From Obelidium mucronatum (taxonomy: Eukaryota > Chytridiomycota > Chytridiomycetes > Chytridiales > Chytriomycetaceae), in NCBI GenBank assembly GCA_025765595.1, contig JAIVFH010000004.1, positions 124,001-188,000 on the forward strand: a stretch of DNA of 64,000 nt, written 5' to 3'. The notes beneath the pieces were generated by a model. That model saw only the letters and a program-made list of their open reading frames with translations, was not told the DNA's origin and searched no databases. Each line of letters starts with the position of its first letter. Position 1 is the first letter of the stretch. Position numbers and translations under genes: made by a program. This document shows positions 62,850 through 64,000 of this stretch, piece by piece.

Positions 62850-64000
62850 TTAGTGCCCAGCAGGCTTGTTGGCGGCACTGATCTCGCCTTCAAATCTCAG
62901 ATCCCAACCAATCTGGTCACCAAACTTTGGAAGATTCTCAGCAATGGAAACAACATCCTTGTCTCCACGTCCAGACACACATACTGCGATACTTTGATCT
63001 GGGGACATGGTCTTTGCCAATTCAAACGCTTTGTAGATTGCGTGTGCAGTTTCAAGAGCTGGAATGATTCCTTCGGTCTCCGAAAGAAGACGAATACCTC
63101 TCAATGCCTCAGCGTCGGTGGCAGCAATGTCTAACAGGACTGGTTTAGAGAACCGAAAAACCTACTGAACATTACAACCGACTTACATTCAGCACGGCCG
63201 GAATCTTTCAACCAAGCGTGCTCTGGACCAACACCAGGGTAATCCAATCCCTAGTAAATAAAATAAGCCATGATTCAAAAAAAAAGCATTTTGAGTTACT
63301 TACAGCACTGATACTGTGTGTCTCGATGATTTGACCATCTTTGTCCTGTAACAAGTACGTTCGAGTACCATGAAGCACTCCAGGAGTACCAGCTGTCAAG
63401 GTGGCAGAGTGGCGTTCGGTATCAACACCATCACCACCTGCTTCGACACCGATAATCTTGACACTTTTGTCATCAACAAATGGGTGGAACATTCCAATGG
63501 AGTTGGAACCACCTCCGACACAAGCCATAACAACGTCTGGCAATTTACCAGTCTGTTCCAACATTTGAGCACGGGCTTCACGACCAATAATAGATTGGAA
63601 TTCTCTGACAACAAGAGGGAAAGGGTGTGGCCCAATAGCACTTCCGATCAAGTAGTGAGTAGTGGTGACGTTGGTGACCCAATCACGCATTGCTTCGTTG
63701 ATGGCGTCCTTCAAGGTCTTGCTTCCAGTGTGGACTGGCACAACCTTAGCTCCGAGGAGTTTAATTCTGAAAACGTTAAGAGCTTGTCTCCGAACGTCTT
63801 CAGCTCCCATATAAATGGTGCAGTCGAGACCGAATTTAGCACAAACAGTTGCAGTGGCAACACCATGTTGACCAGCACCAGTTTCAGCAATAATACGACG
63901 CTTTTCCAAGACGAAGAGCGAGGAGAATTTGGCCCATAGCGTTGTTGATTTTGTGGGATCCAGTGTGGTTGAGATCCTCGCGCTTGAGCCAGATGCTGGC
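62850..64000 (-). CDS. TRP5: Tryptophan synthase beta domain (5' part beyond window)
   Basis: Catalyses indole + L-serine to L-tryptophan with pyridoxal phosphate. At the window edge [17 protein letters not shown] contains the cofactor Lys. Then come [35 protein letters not shown], the phosphate loop [39 protein letters not shown] and [10 protein letters not shown]. Introns fall near 63253-63300 and 63140-63185; the stop is at 62850. In fungi this domain usually follows an alpha domain in one bifunctional protein, which would lie outside the window. One extra A in AAAA (plus strand TTTT 63902-63905) breaks the invariant [16 protein letters not shown] block. Confidence 0.93.

Overview
This is nuclear DNA of a fungus, read without database access. 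Genes are close together, mostly broken by short GT-AG introns (about 45 to 100 bases, some longer), and often arranged head-to-head or tail-to-tail with tiny gaps. Many families are typical of fungi: a Fet3-like multicopper oxidase, a DUF2408 protein, a Ubp2-type deubiquitinase with its UCH_N domain, a Swi6/Mbp1-like ankyrin factor, a BRE4-like exporter and a GT61-like glycosyltransferase. A complete meckelin (TMEM67) gene, a ciliary transition-zone protein absent from fungi that have lost the flagellum, points to a zoosporic fungus. The plant-type LRR protein would suit Chytridiomycota, but the exact lineage is inference.

Layout. 1-7.5 kb: Fet3-like oxidase (cut by the window edge), DUF2408 protein, Suc-Fer-like protein, a tandem pair of small CFEM-like cysteine proteins and a Thr/Pro/Ala-rich surface protein. 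7.6-18.6 kb: Ubp2-like deubiquitinase, PhzF-like isomerase, F-box/LRR protein, a low-complexity protein, LTO1, a secreted 8-Cys peptide, a third CFEM-like protein and a homeodomain factor. 19-30 kb: ribosomal protein uL29 (L35), GT61-like enzyme, PRP4 splicing kinase, BRE4-like exporter and two related single-pass membrane proteins. 30-35.5 kb: a triple-module paladin-like phosphatase. 35.9-46.4 kb: three related CAMK-type kinases with the GINS subunit PSF3 between them. 46.6-58 kb: Swi6-like factor, ankyrin protein, ANP32-like protein, GT31-like glycosyltransferase, acylcarnitine-type carrier, methionyl-tRNA synthetase and DNA polymerase delta subunit 3. 58-64 kb: meckelin, PTRHD1 and tryptophan synthase beta (cut by the window edge).

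Functional themes are replication (PSF3, POLD3), G1/S transcription (Swi6-like), splicing (PRP4), translation (uL29, MetRS, LTO1, PTRHD1-like), the flagellum (meckelin) and a set of cell-surface or secreted proteins. They do not form one pathway.

The most striking anomaly is a large number of apparent single-base frameshifts, almost all one extra base, inside otherwise well conserved genes. Several fall inside invariant motifs (tryptophan synthase, paladin P-loop, kinase domains). Residual sequencing error is the simplest explanation, but the strong bias deserves a check against reads and RNA. Many coding regions below are therefore given as gene spans whose frames must be joined across introns and these sites. 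No CRISPR array, insertion sequence, rRNA or tRNA gene was found.
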